A DNA stretch of 64,000 nucleotides from Sphingorhabdus sp. EL138. GTDB lineage: Bacteria > Pseudomonadota > Alphaproteobacteria > Sphingomonadales > Sphingomonadaceae. A program made the position numbers and the translations under genes. Shown piece by piece: positions 19,740-27,617 of the stretch. The notes beneath the pieces were generated by a model, which had not been told where the DNA came from, made no database searches, and worked only from the letters and a program-made list of their open reading frames with translations. Location of the stretch: assembly GCF_945890115.1 (NCBI RefSeq), contig NZ_CAMDCK010000004.1, positions 62,001-126,000 of the forward strand, in the 5' to 3' direction. How positions within the stretch are numbered: the first letter of the stretch is position 1; each line of letters begins with the position of its first letter.

Positions 19740-20786
19740 TCAGGTCAAGGCGGCAAGCACGGCATCACCCATTTCACGGGTCGAATGCGTGCCGCCAAGG
19801 TCGGGCGAGCGTGCGCCGCCAGATAGTGCCTTCGCAACAGCCGCTTCAATACGGTCGGCCATCGCGGGCAAGCCCAGCGAGTAACGCAGCATCATCGCGG
19901 CGGACAAGATGGTCGCAAGCGGATTGGCCTTGCCCTGCCCCGCGATATCGGGCGCGCTCCCGTGGATGGGCTCATATAAGCCTTTCTGGGCGGCATCCAG
20001 CGACGCGCTGGGCAACATGCCAATCGAGCCAGCGCACATGCTGGCCTGATCCGACAATATGTCGCCGAACAAATTGCCCGTCACGATCACGTCAAACTGG
20101 CCGGGGTTACGCACCAATTGCATCGCGCAATTGTCGACATACATGTGGCTTAAGGTGACTTCGGGATATTCGGCATGAGTTTCGATGACGACATCGCGCC
20201 ACAATTGCGACGTTTCAAGCACATTGGCCTTGTCTACCGAGCATAATTTCTTGTCCCGTGCCATCGCGGTTTCGAAACCGACGCGGGCAATGCGGCGGAC
20301 CTCATCCTCATTATAAGACATGACGTCATAGCCTTCGCGCTTGCCATCTGCGGTTTTGCGCATACCCTTTTCGCCAAAATAGACATCGCCATTGAGTTCG
20401 CGGACGATGACCATGTCGATTTGTGACGCAACTTCAGGACGCAGCGCGCTGGCGTCGGCCAATTCGGGAAAAAGGGTCGCGGGACGCAGATTGGCGAACA
20501 AGGACAGTTCCTTGCGCAGGCCCAATATCGCCTGTTCTGGGCGCAAATGCCGTTCCAGCGTATCGCAATCCGGATCACCTACAGCGCCAAACAATATTGC
20601 ATCGGCGCGCTTGGCAAGCGCCAGCGTGTCGGCCGGTAATGGATGGCCAGTCGCCTTATACGCCGCACCGCCAACCAACGCCTCTTCATAGGTCAGACCG
20701 TCGATGGCGAGCGCATCCAAAACGCGGCGTGCTTGCGTGATGACTTCGGGGCCAATTCCGTCCCCGGGTAACAAGGCAACTAACAT
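19740..20786 (-). CDS. leuB: 3-isopropylmalate dehydrogenase
   Basis: Oxidative decarboxylation of 3-isopropylmalate in leucine synthesis. The 348 residues show the family features: the start [27 protein letters not shown], the arginine motif [26 protein letters not shown], and the metal/NAD region [24 protein letters not shown] and [16 protein letters not shown]. It is probably the first gene of the leuB-metZ-apaG-lysR unit. Its upstream region holds dispersed repeats. Confidence 0.97.
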   Translation of the reverse strand: MLVALLPGDGIGPEVITQARRVLDALAIDGLTYEEALVGGAAYKATGHPLPADTLALAKRADAILFGAVGDPDCDTLERHLRPEQAILGLRKELSLFANLRPATLFPELADASALRPEVASQIDMVIVRELNGDVYFGEKGMRKTADGKREGYDVMSYNEDEVRRIARVGFETAMARDKKLCSVDKANVLETSQLWRDVVIETHAEYPEVTLSHMYVDNCAMQLVRNPGQFDVIVTGNLFGDILSDQASMCAGSIGMLPSASLDAAQKGLYEPIHGSAPDIAGQGKANPLATILSAAMMLRYSLGLPAMADRIEAAVAKALSGGARSPDLGGTHSTREMGDAVLAALT

Positions 20787-20812
20787 TCGACCTCACCTTC
20801 GATTTTTTCGTC

Positions 20813-20885
20813 ACCCTAAATTTGTTTCAGGGCCTTAGCTTCGATCTGCCTGCAAGTAAGATACTGAAACAAGTTCAGCATGACG
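20813..20885. repeat. Second copy of the CCCTGAAC-type inverted repeat
   Basis: A degenerate relative of the element at 17194-17273: ACCCTAAATTTGTTTCAGGG at 20813-20832 facing ACTGAAACAAGTTCAGCATG at 20863-20882. The next bases, GATACTGAAAC, repeat part of the arm. It lies just upstream of the leuB start, so transcription of leuB must begin within or beyond it. Confidence 0.75.
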
Positions 20886-20957
20886 ATACTGAAACGGCAG
20901 GCTTGTCCCCTGCCAACAGCAACGCAGTTATGCAACTATGTTCGCATTAAACACTCC

Positions 20958-20985
20958 GTCGCTCCAGCGCAGGCTGGGGCGACGG
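20958..20985. repeat. GC-rich hairpin with T-run, REP-like or terminator
   Basis: CGTCGC-T-CCAGC-GCAG-GCTGG-G-GCGACG forms a long stem with one G-T mismatch, followed on the plus strand by GTTTTTTAT. It sits 25 bases after the recO stop, which is on the minus strand, so the T-run is on the wrong strand for a recO terminator. It resembles the short TTCCCGC-type palindromes dispersed in sphingomonads. Confidence 0.6.
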
Positions 20986-21009
20986 TTTTTTATGATATTG
21001 CAACGGCCA

Positions 21010-21600
21010 TCACACCGCCGCCCGTTTCAAACGCTCCACCAACCGTTCGCGGGCGGCCATGACATCGGCGCGGCGGTCGCCCAAGACATGCGCGACGAGC
21101 CGCTTGCGGGTCTGCGCCATCATGGCGACGGGCGCGTTGTCATTGTCCTGTTCTTCGGCATAGCCAAGTTCAGCCAGCAGCAATGTTTCATATTGCGCCA
21201 CTGCCCCTGCCCACACCCGCGCCGCCGGGGCAAGTTCAATCGCGGATAGCAAACCATCCGCTGCGCTATGGATACGCAGATAAGGCACACCCTCCGCCAA
21301 AGTCGCAGCAGTCAGCGCCGTGACCCAGTCAATCGCGGCAATCGCCAAGGGTTCGCTCAACAAATGCGCGCGGCTGTGCTCAAGTTCGGGCGTCAGGCGC
21401 GCCAATTGTCCGGCGATGCGCGTCCGCCATTCGCCCTTGATCACATTGCCGGGGATGAGGACGGGTCGCAATTGTCGGCCGCGCGCGCCTGCAACATAGC
21501 CCGCCAATATGCCATACTCCGCGGTAAAGCCGCGCACAATGGCGCCTGTTTCACCATGGTTGCGGACCGCGCAGATGATGGCTGATGCCGAAATGTCCAT
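21010..21600 (-). CDS. recO: DNA repair protein RecO
   Basis: Mediator that loads RecA on SSB-coated single strands and anneals DNA. The N-terminal OB-fold part reads MDISASAIICAVRNHGETGAIVRGFTAE, then GYVAGARGRQLRPVLIPGNVIKGEWRTR, typical of alphaproteobacterial RecO. At 196 residues it is shorter than the roughly 240 residues of the Escherichia coli protein and lacks a zinc-finger CxxC pair in the C-terminal domain. Function should be retained, as short forms occur in related bacteria. Confidence 0.9.
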   Translation of the reverse strand: MDISASAIICAVRNHGETGAIVRGFTAEYGILAGYVAGARGRQLRPVLIPGNVIKGEWRTRIAGQLARLTPELEHSRAHLLSEPLAIAAIDWVTALTAATLAEGVPYLRIHSAADGLLSAIELAPAARVWAGAVAQYETLLLAELGYAEEQDNDNAPVAMMAQTRKRLVAHVLGDRRADVMAARERLVERLKRAAV

Positions 21601-21637
21601 ATGCCCTCATGCCAAGACTGCGGCGTGAGGGGAAGTT

Positions 21638-21949
21638 TTATCCTGCGTCTGTGCTGACCATGAATAAGGTCACACCGGCATATTTTTCGGCCGAAGGTTC
21701 GAACGCAGCGTCAATGTCAAACGACTGGTCTGTGAGTTTCAGATCGTTGAGCCCCGATAAATGGAAAGCGCCAAGCTTCTTATCTCGTCGCGCCACGCCA
21801 TGTTTTTCCAATATCACAGCATCGGTGAACAGCGCACTATGCTTGGAATATAAAACATGCGGGGCCAGCTTCATCGGCACATTATTATACACCAAAGTGA
21901 CACATTTCTTGAGCGCGATAGCTTCAAGCAACAGTTGATTGATCGTCAT
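21638..21949 (-). CDS. Small WYL-like domain protein, function unknown
   Basis: A 103-residue soluble protein. I do not recognise it firmly. Its order of segments, LLLEAIALKKCVTLVYNNVPMKLAPHVLY, SALFTDAVILEKHG and LGAFHLSGLNDLKLTDQSF, resembles the WYL ligand-binding domain (AI..K..V.I.Y, P..LY, F.L..L..L), here free-standing without a DNA-binding part. It lies between uvrC and recO, 37 bases upstream of recO on the same strand, and may share its transcript. Confidence 0.65.
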   Translation of the reverse strand: MTINQLLLEAIALKKCVTLVYNNVPMKLAPHVLYSKHSALFTDAVILEKHGVARRDKKLGAFHLSGLNDLKLTDQSFDIDAAFEPSAEKYAGVTLFMVSTDAG

Positions 21950-22019
21950 AAGTTGTCTCTATCGCACCCGCTTCGCCATGCAATCAAAATAGCGGCACAA
22001 CATTCCTCTACGGCCGGCA

Positions 22020-23963
22020 TCAGCCGTTGCTGTGATAAAAATCATAGACCGTTTGTGCAACGGCGGCAGATACGCCGGGGGCCTTCTGCAAATCCTCAAG
22101 GCTAGCATTGCGCACGGCGCGGGCGGTGCCGAAATGCATCAATAGTGCCTTTTTGCGCGATGGGCCAATACCCGGAACTTCGTCAAGCGGGCTTACGGTA
22201 ATGGCCTTGCTGCGTTTCGCGCGGTGCGCACCAATGGCGAAACGGTGCGCCTCGTCACGCAGCCGCTGCAAATAAAACATGACAGGTGCGTTGACGGGCA
22301 AGGTAAATTCGCGACCATCGGGGAAGTGAAAGGTTTCGCGGCCCGCATGGCGGTCGGGGCCTTTGGACACGCCGATAAAGGCGACATCCTCCACACACAG
22401 TTCACGCACGATTTGCATGACAGCGCTCATTTGTCCCTTGCCCCCGTCGATCAAGACAAGGTCCGGCCAGTTTTCATCGCGTTCCTGTTCCCCTTCCTCA
22501 GCCATCAGCCGACCAAATCGCCGCGCCATGACTTCGCGCATCATGGCAAAGTCATCACCGGGCGCAGTGTCCGGGTTTTTGATGTTGAACTTGCGATATT
22601 GGCCCTTGATGAAACCTTCCGGCCCCGCCACGATCATCGCGCCCAGCGCGTTGGTCCCCTGAATATGGCTGTTGTCATAGACTTCGATCCGACGCGGCGG
22701 CTCGGGCAATTCAAACAAGTCAGCCGCCTCTTGCAGCAATTTACCCTGCGTGGTGCTCTCCGCCAGTCTGCGGTCCAGCGCTTCTTCGGCGTTACGCGTC
22801 GCTTGTTTGACCAAGCGCACACGGTCGCCGCGTTGCGGCATGCTGATTTCGATCTTGCGTTCGGCACGTTCGGACAGAGCTTGCGCCAACAAATCTACCT
22901 CAGTCAGTTGCCGATCGAGGAAAATGGATTTTGCAGGGGGTACATCCTCATAAAATTGCGCGAGGAAGCTGGTGAACACTTCGTCCTCGCTCATTTCGGC
23001 CACATGCGCAGGGAAGAAAGATCGATGCCCCCAATTTTGCCCGCCGCGAATGAAAAATGCCTGGATGCCCATCACCCCATTGCGATGCGCCAGCGCAAAA
23101 ATATCTGCGTCGCCCACGCCTTCTGCGTTAATCGCCTGCGACCCTTGAATGAAGGTCAGCGCCCCAAGCCGGTCGCGGACCATGGCAGCGCGCTCGAAAT
23201 CAAGGGCTTCGGCCGCAGACTCCATCTCCTTGGCCAGTTTCGCCTGCACAGCGGAGGATTTGCCGTCGAGGAAGGATTTGGCATCCGCGACAAGACTGTC
23301 ATAGGACGCGTCGTCAATCCGCCCGACACAAGGTGCGGAGCAACGCTTGATTTGATACAGCAAACAAGGCCGATCGCGATTGTTAAAGAAGCTGTCGGTG
23401 CAGCTTCGTAGCAAAAATAGCTTTTGCAGCGCGTTCAATGTTTGGTTGACGGAACCAGCGCTGGCGAACGGGCCGTAATATTGTCCCTTATGCCGCCGCG
23501 CACCGCGATGTTTTTGGATGCGCGGAAATTTATGGTCGGCGCGCAACAGGATGAAGGGAAAGCTTTTGTCGTCACGCAGCAGCACATTGTAAGCGGGGCG
23601 GTAACGCTTAATCAGCTGCGCCTCCAGCAACAGCGCCTCAGCCTCGCTATTGGTGGTGACGATGGTCATGGATCGCGTCAACGCGACCATCCGGCGCAAG
23701 CGGTTGGCTAGCCGGTCAATCTGCACATAATTGCCGACGCGATTTTTTAAAGCGCGGGCCTTACCGACATAAAGCACATCCCCCTTCGCATCGTGCATAC
23801 GGTAGACGCCGGGTTTGAGCGGAAGGGTCTTCAGAACATTTCGGATCGCGGCGATGCCGGTATCGAAATCTGGTGTATCCGCACCGCGCACCGCAAAAGT
23901 CGCCTTTTCCTCGCTAAAGCGGGAGGCTGCATTGGGTTGATCGGGGCGGTCGGCTTTGGACAT
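22020..23963 (-). CDS. uvrC: Excinuclease ABC subunit C
   Basis: Nuclease that makes both incisions in nucleotide excision repair. The 647-residue protein contains the GIY-YIG domain (LKPGVYRMHDAKGDVLYVGKA) near residues 45-65, the UVR motif AKLAKEMESAAEALDFERAAMVRDRL for UvrB contact, the RNase H-like C-terminal nuclease (RIEVYDNSHIQGTNALGAMIV, LVLIDGGKGQ) and a tandem helix-hairpin-helix end (VPGIGPSRKKALLMHFG). The ATG at 23963 has AGG upstream. In-frame starts up to 24137 exist, but they translate a dispersed palindrome (SRLRGNDDG) and are unlikely to be used. Confidence 0.95.
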   Translation of the reverse strand: MSKADRPDQPNAASRFSEEKATFAVRGADTPDFDTGIAAIRNVLKTLPLKPGVYRMHDAKGDVLYVGKARALKNRVGNYVQIDRLANRLRRMVALTRSMTIVTTNSEAEALLLEAQLIKRYRPAYNVLLRDDKSFPFILLRADHKFPRIQKHRGARRHKGQYYGPFASAGSVNQTLNALQKLFLLRSCTDSFFNNRDRPCLLYQIKRCSAPCVGRIDDASYDSLVADAKSFLDGKSSAVQAKLAKEMESAAEALDFERAAMVRDRLGALTFIQGSQAINAEGVGDADIFALAHRNGVMGIQAFFIRGGQNWGHRSFFPAHVAEMSEDEVFTSFLAQFYEDVPPAKSIFLDRQLTEVDLLAQALSERAERKIEISMPQRGDRVRLVKQATRNAEEALDRRLAESTTQGKLLQEAADLFELPEPPRRIEVYDNSHIQGTNALGAMIVAGPEGFIKGQYRKFNIKNPDTAPGDDFAMMREVMARRFGRLMAEEGEQERDENWPDLVLIDGGKGQMSAVMQIVRELCVEDVAFIGVSKGPDRHAGRETFHFPDGREFTLPVNAPVMFYLQRLRDEAHRFAIGAHRAKRSKAITVSPLDEVPGIGPSRKKALLMHFGTARAVRNASLEDLQKAPGVSAAVAQTVYDFYHSNG

Positions 23964-24076
23964 CTTGCCTGCCATGTAGGCGGAGCCAACGGCATACTCA
24001 ATGTCATTCCGGTGGGAAGCAACGATGCGCATATGGATCGTAATTCCACCAGATGCGGAGTCCGTTGCATACCCAT

Positions 24077-24187
24077 CGTCATTCCCGCGCAGGCGGGAAA
24101 CTAACTCCGGACTCATAACTGCTCCAAAACGGCTCATTGCTAACTGAGAGCGCAGGAGTTGGATTCCCGCCTAGACGGGAATGACGA
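24077..24187. repeat. Paired TTCCCGC/GCGGGAA palindromes (REP doublet)
   Basis: Two palindromes in opposite orientation. TCGTCATTCCCGCGCAGGCGGG starts at 24078, and its near-complement ends at 24187. The arms also share the flanking ACTAACTCC and GGAGTTGG, giving about 33-bp inverted arms around a 45-bp centre. It lies between the uvrC start and the atpF stop. The form is that of the small dispersed palindromes common in this order. Confidence 0.85.
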
Positions 24188-24204
24188 CATTAGGGAACGT
24201 AGGC

Positions 24205-24825
24205 TTAGTTCAGCGACGCAATCGATTGGTCGATCAACGCCGCATCCGACTTTGCGTCATGATGCGCGGCGATCAGTTGCGCGGCAGCCGCAGCAGCAGC
24301 CGTGGCCGCAGTCTTGCGGACATCGGCAATAGCGGCGCGTTCGGCGGCGGCAATTTTGTCTTCGGCGGCTTGCGCACGGCGGCCAATCAACGCAGTAGCG
24401 TCGGACTTAGCACGCGATACGATCAACTTGGCTTCTTCTTCCGCCGCAGCCTTCATCGCTTCGGCGTCAATCGCAGCTTGCTTGGCCTTGGCTTCATATT
24501 CAGCCTTGATGGCTTCTGCTTCGGCACGCAAAGCGGTTGCCTGATCCAATTGTGCGCGAATGCCTGCAATCTGGCTGTCCAGCGCGCCTGCGATCATCGC
24601 AGGGACTTTCTTCCAGATCGCCAATGCAATCACCGCGAGCATCGCCAATGCGACGAGCATAGAGGCGTCAAAGCCCAGCGCCGACGGCGTTACATGTTCT
24701 TCCGCACCAGAATGTGCTTCGGTTGTGGCATGTGTTTCGGCGGCTGGCGCGGCAATCGCGGCTGCTTCTGTTGCAGGCGCGGTTGCCGTTGTGGCCGATT
24801 CAGTTGCTATTGTTGGATTAGCCAT
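24205..24825 (-). CDS. atpF: ATP synthase F0 subunit b
   Basis: Peripheral stalk subunit joining F1 to subunit a. The 206 residues begin with an unusual Ala/Thr/Glu-rich tail of about 50 residues, followed by one membrane helix (SMLVALAMLAVIALAIWKKV) and a long Ala/Glu/Lys-rich coiled coil. The start overlaps the end of the b' gene by 8 bases. It is the last gene of the F0 operon; the F1 genes are elsewhere, as usual in alphaproteobacteria. Confidence 0.92.
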   Translation of the reverse strand: MANPTIATESATTATAPATEAAAIAAPAAETHATTEAHSGAEEHVTPSALGFDASMLVALAMLAVIALAIWKKVPAMIAGALDSQIAGIRAQLDQATALRAEAEAIKAEYEAKAKQAAIDAEAMKAAAEEEAKLIVSRAKSDATALIGRRAQAAEDKIAAAERAAIADVRKTAATAAAAAAAQLIAAHHDAKSDAALIDQSIASLN

Positions 24826-25312
24826 GCGACATTACCGCCTTCACTGCTTTTGCGGCTTGCGCAGAGGTGACCTTGGCACCAGAAACCTTAGCAACGATGT
24901 CAGCCGCGGCTTCTGCGGCCATGGCTTCGATGCCGGATAATGCTTTTGCAGTTGCCTTAGCCAATGCCGCGTCGGCAGCGGCGATCTTTGCGCTGATTTC
25001 TGCGTCAGCCTTCGCCAGACGCGCATCGGCGTCCTTCGCGGCTTTCGCCTTGGCAGCGGTGGATTTGGCTTGCGCCTCGGCCCGCGCCGCCGTCAAATCA
25101 GCAGCCCCGCTGTCGCCCAGATTATTGGCCTCTGCCCGCGCATGTTCCGCAGCAGCAAGGTCGTCCGCAATCTTGCGATCGCGCGCGTTCATGGTTGCCT
25201 CCACCTTTGGCAACATGATCCGGCCGACCGTAAAATAGATCAAGCCAAAGACAATCAAAAGCCAAAAGAACTGCGATGCATAGGTTGCAAGGATCTGACT
25301 AATCTGGGGCAT
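24818..25312 (-). CDS. atpF': ATP synthase F0 subunit b'
   Basis: Second form of the peripheral-stalk subunit, found in photosynthetic bacteria and most alphaproteobacteria, where b and b' form a heterodimer. The 164 residues have one N-terminal membrane segment (FFWLLIVFGLIYFTVGRIML), then a coiled coil beginning VEATMNARDRKIADDLAAAEHARAEA. It lies between atpE and atpF and overlaps the latter. Confidence 0.93.
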   Translation of the reverse strand: MPQISQILATYASQFFWLLIVFGLIYFTVGRIMLPKVEATMNARDRKIADDLAAAEHARAEANNLGDSGAADLTAARAEAQAKSTAAKAKAAKDADARLAKADAEISAKIAAADAALAKATAKALSGIEAMAAEAAADIVAKVSGAKVTSAQAAKAVKAVMSHG

Positions 25313-25339
25313 ATTATCCGTTCGTCCTTATGAAAGAAT

Positions 25340-25360
25340 GCCCCGGCGCAGTGCCGGGGC
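25340..25360 (-). other. Intercistronic GC hairpin after atpE
   Basis: GCCCCGGC-ACTGC-GCCGGGGC (minus strand) gives a perfect 8-bp GC stem with a 5-base loop, 10 bases after the atpE stop and 27 bases before the atpF' start. It is followed by ATTCTTTC, a weak U tract. It may protect the atpE message or partly terminate transcription, raising the amount of subunit c relative to b and b'. Confidence 0.6.
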
Positions 25361-25370
25361 GAACCGTCAG

Positions 25371-25598
25371 TTAGGCAACGAAGATCAGGATCATCGCGAT
25401 AACGAACGCGAGCAGACCAAGAAGTTCGACGGCGGCAAAGCCGATGAACAGACGGCCCTGTTGGCTGTCGGCTGCTGCAGGGTTACGCAATGCGCCCTGA
25501 AGGAACGAGCTAAAAACGTTACCAACACCGCCAGCGGCGATACCGGCACCAATTGCTGCCAGACCGGCACCGATCATTTGGGCTGCTTCTGCGTCCAT
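25371..25598 (-). CDS. atpE: ATP synthase F0 subunit c
   Basis: Proteolipid that forms the rotating ring. The 75 residues make two membrane helices: LAAIGAGIAAGGVGNVFSSFL and LFIGFAAVELLGLLAFVIAMI, joined by the polar loop RNPAAADSQQG. The ion-binding carboxylate is the Glu in FAAVELLG. Glycine-rich packing (GAGIAAGGVG) in helix 1 is typical of H+-type rings. A GC hairpin directly follows the gene. Confidence 0.97.
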   Translation of the reverse strand: MDAEAAQMIGAGLAAIGAGIAAGGVGNVFSSFLQGALRNPAAADSQQGRLFIGFAAVELLGLLAFVIAMILIFVA

Positions 25599-25640
25599 GA
25601 TAATAACTCCTGTTGAAAAATAAACTTAGTGGTTGAAATA

Positions 25641-26432
25641 TTAGTGCAAATTGACGGCGTCGTTAATGTACAGCGACGTCAAAAGCGCGAAAACATAGGC
25701 TTGAATTGCACATACGAGCAGTTCGAGCAAAGTGATGCCAATCATCAGCAAAAAAGCAGGGAAGCTGACAATCAGCGGAACCCATGCGGCTTCGGCGTTC
25801 AGGCCGTTGATCACAAATCCGGCGAGAACCTTCATCATGATATGCCCTGCCGTCATGGCGACGAACAAACGCAGCGCAAGGCTGAAAGGACGGATCATGA
25901 ACGAGAAAAGTTCGATAACCGGGATCAGCCATAGCAGCCACCATGGCGTACCTTGCGGTACAAAAAGGCTAAAGAAATGCAGGCCATGCTTCCAGAAGCC
26001 CACAACCAAAACAGTACCGAAGCTGAACAAAGCCAGCACGGCCGTTACCGTCAGGTGGCTCGTAATGGTGAAAGGATGCACGCCGGGGACGATGCCAAAG
26101 GGCATCATGCCCATGAAGTTCGCCATCAGGATGAACATGAACAACGAGAACACCAAAGGCACATATTTCTTGCCTTCGGGACCGACATTTGCGGTCAACA
26201 TATTGTTGATGAAGCCCGTTGCGCCTTCGACAGCCATTTGCCAGCGGCCGGGGACCATTTCGCGCTTCATTCCGCCCGCCATGAACAGCCATAAAGCGCC
26301 AAGGACAAGCACCATGAACAACGAAGAGTTGGTGAAGGAGACGTCATAACCAGCAAGTTCAAGCTGCGCGAGCGGCTCAATCTTGAACTGGTACATCGGA
26401 TCGATTTTGCCGCTTTCGCCTGCCACGTTCAC
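25641..26432 (-). CDS. atpB: ATP synthase F0 subunit a
   Basis: Stator channel subunit. The 263 residues include the essential Arg in PFSLALRLFVAMTAGHIMMKVLAG, the segment FMFILMANFMGMMPFGIVPG, and the C-terminal LLELLVCAIQAYVFALLTSLYI helix. Five or six membrane helices are evident. It lies between atpI and atpE in the usual order. Confidence 0.97.
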   Translation of the reverse strand: MNVAGESGKIDPMYQFKIEPLAQLELAGYDVSFTNSSLFMVLVLGALWLFMAGGMKREMVPGRWQMAVEGATGFINNMLTANVGPEGKKYVPLVFSLFMFILMANFMGMMPFGIVPGVHPFTITSHLTVTAVLALFSFGTVLVVGFWKHGLHFFSLFVPQGTPWWLLWLIPVIELFSFMIRPFSLALRLFVAMTAGHIMMKVLAGFVINGLNAEAAWVPLIVSFPAFLLMIGITLLELLVCAIQAYVFALLTSLYINDAVNLH

Positions 26433-26463
26433 TACCCTGTTAAATACACGTCAAGCGCCCGGT

Positions 26464-26781
26464 TTAGTCCGGACGCTCAGCTGAAATCTTTATTATGTTC
26501 CTGAAGGCGACCGCGATGCCCAAAAACATGCACGTCAACAGGAGCGCAGGTGCGATACCCAGCCAGCGGTCCAAGACCCAGCCAACCAAAGCACCACCAG
26601 CCGGACCCGCAATCAGCTCGGTCAAAACCCTGTTCCCTTGCCGCATTCCTTTGGCCGGAACCTGATCCTTACCAGCGCGAACCGCTTCGGCCTTCCGCGC
26701 CGCTTTCAGCTGCAAATCTAACGAATCGAGCCGAGCGTCACTTGTGCCGTCATTGTCCTGCCCGGGATTATTTGAATTCAT
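26464..26781 (-). CDS. atpI: AtpI/AtpZ family F0 assembly protein
   Basis: A 105-residue small membrane protein opening the F0 operon. The N-terminal 45 residues are charged and polar. Two membrane helices follow (LIAGPAGGALVGWVLDRWLG and ALLLTCMFLGIAVAFRNIIKI). Relatives help c-ring assembly or Mg2+/Ca2+ supply to the ATP synthase. It is 31 bases upstream of atpB. Confidence 0.88.
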   Translation of the reverse strand: MNSNNPGQDNDGTSDARLDSLDLQLKAARKAEAVRAGKDQVPAKGMRQGNRVLTELIAGPAGGALVGWVLDRWLGIAPALLLTCMFLGIAVAFRNIIKISAERPD

Positions 26782-26908
26782 GTGATTCCGGCCTTTCTAA
26801 ACAAGGGAAACCACCTCGAAATCGGGCAAACCCCGCCTAGGCACGGGCGCTTTAGGAGAGCCCCTGCGCCAAGTCAACAGCGCGCCTGCAAGAATGTTGC
26901 GACGCAAT

Positions 26909-26940
26909 AGAAAAGGCCGCAGCATCCCTGCTACGGCCCG
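26909..26940 (-). terminator. Rho-independent terminator after ydbL
   Basis: On the minus strand GGGCCGTAGCA-GGGA-TGCTGCGGCC is followed by TTTTCTATT, a stable stem with one mismatch and a U tract. It begins about 20 bases after the ydbL stop and closes the ydbH-ynbE-ydbL unit before the atp operon. Confidence 0.8.
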
Positions 26941-26960
26941 TCCAAACTATGTGGTCAGTC

Positions 26961-27356
26961 TTACTGCGGGCAACGCGCGTCCAATTGCGGCGGGCTGTCG
27001 TCTCGGGTTTTCCACGCACCCGACGGTGTCTGGTATTTTTCACCGGCAACGGTGCGCTCCGCAATCAAACGGCACCCCGTGCGCAACGCCATTTCTTCAA
27101 CGGTTGCACCATTTGCCAAAGCCTCCTTTGAATACACGGCCTTACGCTTAATGTTAATATCCTCGACCAAAGCACGAACCGCCGACGAAGGCGGAACGAC
27201 AAAGCCGAGATAACCGTCTGATTTTTCACCCACCAGGCCGCTTTCCCGCGCAGTTTGATAGGCAGGGTCTCGCCCTGACTGAAAGGCCATTGCGCTGGTT
27301 GCGGTCGTACCCAGCAACAACGCTGCGATGATCATTTCAACAGAATCTCTCATCAA
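26961..27356 (-). CDS. ydbL: YdbL family (DUF1318) periplasmic protein
   Basis: A 131-residue exported protein. A signal peptide (MIIAALLLGTTATSAMA) is followed by the DUF1318 pattern: YQTARESGLVGEKSDGYLGFV, LVEDINIKRKAVYSKEALANGATVEE, then RTGCRLIAE. In Escherichia coli YdbL is reported as a periplasmic helper that keeps YnbE from polymerising in an uncontrolled way. The start overlaps the ynbE stop by 4 bases. Here the C-terminal segment is somewhat longer (GEKYQTPSGAWKTRDD) than the short Escherichia coli form. Confidence 0.85.
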   Translation of the reverse strand: MMRDSVEMIIAALLLGTTATSAMAFQSGRDPAYQTARESGLVGEKSDGYLGFVVPPSSAVRALVEDINIKRKAVYSKEALANGATVEEMALRTGCRLIAERTVAGEKYQTPSGAWKTRDDSPPQLDARCPQ

Positions 27357-27592
27357 AATACTCCCGGATTATTTTCAATCACTTTTTGAGACGCGGGGCC
27401 GAGCTTGTATAAAATTTCCTGCCGGATCGCGATGTTCAAGTTGATGACGATTGGCTTGTCGGGCGCGGTGACTTGCACGCACCCTGTCAAAACCGACGCC
27501 ATCAACGGCGTGTACAAGAATATCATTTTCCTCATATGGCGGCGAATCGCATTATCCGTACGGTTCGTCAATTGATGCTGGTACTGCGCCAT
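27353..27592 (-). CDS. ynbE: YnbE-like outer-membrane lipoprotein
   Basis: A 79-residue lipoprotein. The mature part is very short and matches YnbE: VTAPDKPIVINLNIAIRQEILYKL after a lipobox (VLTGC, Cys at residue 37 from this start). In Escherichia coli YnbE joins YdbH by beta-strand stacking to bridge the periplasm. The ATG at 27592 was chosen for its AAAGGGAAA ribosome site; a second possible start is the ATG at 27535, giving a more compact signal peptide. It sits between ydbH and ydbL, as in enterobacteria. Confidence 0.8.
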   Translation of the reverse strand: MAQYQHQLTNRTDNAIRRHMRKMIFLYTPLMASVLTGCVQVTAPDKPIVINLNIAIRQEILYKLGPASQKVIENNPGVF

Positions 27593-27617
27593 ATTCGCTT
27601 TCCCTTTGCTGAATGGT

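Noticed and set aside
19712-19740. SAM or leucine riboswitch ahead of metZ or leuB
   Set aside because: metZ lies 27 bases after leuB, leaving no room, and the leuB leader is occupied by dispersed repeats with no riboswitch core visible.
22224-23411. A 395-codon open frame on the plus strand
   Set aside because: It is fully antisense to uvrC, has no recognisable motif, and is explained by codon bias of the opposite strand.
23964-24137. N-terminal extension of UvrC
   Set aside because: The added residues translate the dispersed palindrome (SRLRGNDDG), and a better start with a ribosome site lies at 23963.
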